NCBI GenBank assembly: GCA_024036415.1
Contig: JAMWET010004996.1
Span: 268,370 to 332,369, forward strand
DNA length: 64,000 nt
Source of the DNA: Prochilodus magdalenae
Lineage: Eukaryota > Chordata > Actinopteri > Characiformes > Prochilodontidae
Direction of reading: 5' to 3'
Part shown: one piece after another, positions 62,365 to 64,000 of the stretch
Numbering within the stretch: the stretch's first letter is position 1
How the letters are laid out: every line of letters begins with the position of its first letter
Translations under genes and position numbers: made by a program
Notes under the pieces: model-generated
The model's database searches: none
Told to the model about the DNA's origin: nothing
The model's input: only the letters and a program-made list of their open reading frames with translations

Positions 62365-63762
62365 ACCGGATTCCAAAAAAGTTGGGACACTAAACAAATT
62401 GTGAATAAAAACTGAATGCAATGATGTGGAGGTGCCAACATCTAATATTTTATTCAGAATAGAACACAAATCACAGATCAAAAGTTTAAACTGAGAGAAT
62501 GTATCATTTTAAGGGAAAAATTTCATGCCGTCAACAAATCCCCAAAAAGTTGGGACAAGGCCATTTTTACCACTGTGTGGCATCCCCCCTTCTTCTCACA
62601 ACACTCAACAGACGTCTGGGGACAGAGGAGACCAGTTTCTCAAGTTTAGAAATAGGAATGCTCTCCCATTCATGTCCAATACAGGCCTCTAACTGTTCAA
62701 TCGTCTTGGGCCTTTTTTGTCACACCTTCCTCTTTATGATGCGCCAAATGTTCTCTATAGGTGAAAGATCTGGACTGCAGGCTGGCCATTTCAGGATCCT
62801 TCTCCTACGTAGCCATGATGTTGTGATTGCTGCAGAATGTGGTCTGGCATTATCTTGTTGAAAAATGCAGGGTCTTCCCTAAAAGAGATGACGTCTAGAT
62901 GGGAGCATATGTTGTTCTAGAACCTGAACATAGTTCTCTGCATTAATGGTGCCTTTCCAGACATGCAAGCTGCCCATGCCACAAGCACTCATGCAACCCC
63001 ATACCATCAGTGATGCAGGCTTCTGAATGGAGCGTTGATAACAACTTGGGTTATCCTTGTCCTCTCTGGTCCGGATGACATGGCGTCCCAGTGTTCCATA
63101 AAGAACTTCAAATCGTGACTCATCTGACCACAGAACAGTCTTCCATTTTGCCACACTCCATTTTAAAAGACCCCTGGCCCAGTGCAAACGTCTGAGCTTG
63201 TGGAGTTTGCTTAGAAATGGCTTCCTTTTTGCACTGTAGAGTTTCAGCTGGCAACGGCGGATGGCACGGTGGATTGTGTTCACTGGACAAATGCTTCACT
63301 GGAAGGATTCCTGAGCCCATTCTGTTATTTCCTTCGACAGTGGCCCTTCCTGTTTGAGTGCAGTGACGTTGTAAGGGCCCGTGGATCACGAGCATCTGGT
63401 AGTGTTTTACGGCCTTGACCCTTACGCACAGCGATTGGTTACCGGATTTCTCTGAACAATCTTTTGATGATGTTATGCATGGTTGAATGATGATACCTTA
63501 AAAGTCTTGCTATTTTATTACCTGGGTACACATTCTTGTAATGCTGCACTTTCTGCGCAACAATGTTGGAATTGGTGATTCCTCTTACCATCTTGGGCGT
63601 TCAGAGAGACACTGACCCCTGAGAAGCTCTTTTTAACAACCCCATCAATGTTGGTGCCAGTGACTAATTAGTGTTAATTGGTCTTCCAGCTGTTCGTTAT
63701 ATGCTCAATTTCCTTTTTCCATCCCCTTATTGCTACTTGTCCCACAAAAATTCCGTTAAATA
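62365..63762 (-). mobile_element. Tc1-like transposon with transposase pseudogene
   Basis: The left terminus GGATTCCAAAAAAGTTGGGA (62370) pairs loosely with the reverse of CTTGTCCCACAAAAATTCCG near 63750. On the minus strand the transposase reads VLWSDESRFEVLYGT, MVWGCMSACGMGSLHVWKGT, then a TAG after SRRHLF. It continues FQQDNARPHSAAITTSWL and ACSPDLSPIENIWRIIK, with a TGA after KRKV. The two in-frame stops, plus a frame change near 63285, inactivate it. It lies in intron 6 of CLCA gene 2. Confidence 0.82.
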
Positions 63763-64000
63763 TATCATATAGGGGACAAACACCGTGATATTTGAGAAGT
63801 GAAATGAAGTTTATACAAACAGCCAAAGTTTATATGATTTACAGAAAGTGTGCAATAATTGGTTAAACAAAAGTAAGCAGGTGCATAAATTTGGGCACTG
63901 TTGTTATTTTATTTATTTCAAAACCTTTAGAACTAATTATTGGAACTCAAATTTGGTTTGGTAAGTTCAGTGACCCTTTGCCCTCCATACACAGGTGACT
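63763..64000. other. CLCA gene 2 intron 6, right edge
   Basis: No exon recognised. The expected exon 7 ([14 protein letters not shown] text) is not here. Confidence 0.6.

Overview
This window is vertebrate nuclear DNA, most likely from a teleost fish. The genes are split into exons with GT..AG introns, GC content is low, simple repeats are abundant, and the repeat load is typical of fish: Rex1/CR1-like, L2-like and Tx1-like LINEs, Tc1/mariner, hAT, a solo LTR and many MITEs. The exact species cannot be read from the sequence; an ostariophysan such as a catfish or characin is only a guess.

The host genes are two tandem, same-strand members of the CLCA family (calcium-activated chloride channel regulators, secreted or membrane-anchored metalloproteases with a VWA domain). 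Gene 1 enters from the left without exon 1. It runs through exons 2-13 (934-9276) and reaches a terminal exon, 14a (10470-10819), followed by a poly(A) signal. A second terminal exon, 14b, has the same phase and lies about 19 kb downstream (30012-30475), with its own poly(A) signal. Exon 14a ends without a membrane segment, whereas 14b encodes a transmembrane helix and a cytoplasmic tail. Gene 2 starts at 57695 with a signal peptide and is cut by the right edge after exon 6 (61658).

The DNA between and inside these exons is mostly layered transposons. From 14.28 to about 24.0 kb lies a long DNA transposon. It has roughly 1-kb inverted arms and a broken, intron-containing integrase pseudogene on the minus strand (rve-type; an IS3EU-like assignment is tentative). 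Its right arm carries a solo LTR that itself took two Tx1-like LINE tails at one target site. A decayed hAT element with a BED-finger transposase follows (24.0-28.2 kb), then a fold-back element (29.0-29.4 kb), a Tc1-like relic and a Rex1-like LINE with an internal deletion (31.1-32.4 kb), and an L2-like LINE (37.1-39.4 kb). Next come a Tc1-like element split by a LINE (41.9-45.0 kb), and a CR1-like LINE with a long open frame sitting inside an hAT-like element (46.1-50.4 kb). The right third holds a 37-bp minisatellite (51.3-52.3 kb), a degenerate satellite of roughly 97 bp (53.8-55.3 kb), gene 2, and another Tc1-like element near the edge.

The most interesting feature is the pair of alternative CLCA 3' exons, which would switch one protein between a soluble and a membrane-anchored form. 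The large integrase element with its long arms and subterminal motif array comes next. All statements come from reading the sequence; no database search was possible.
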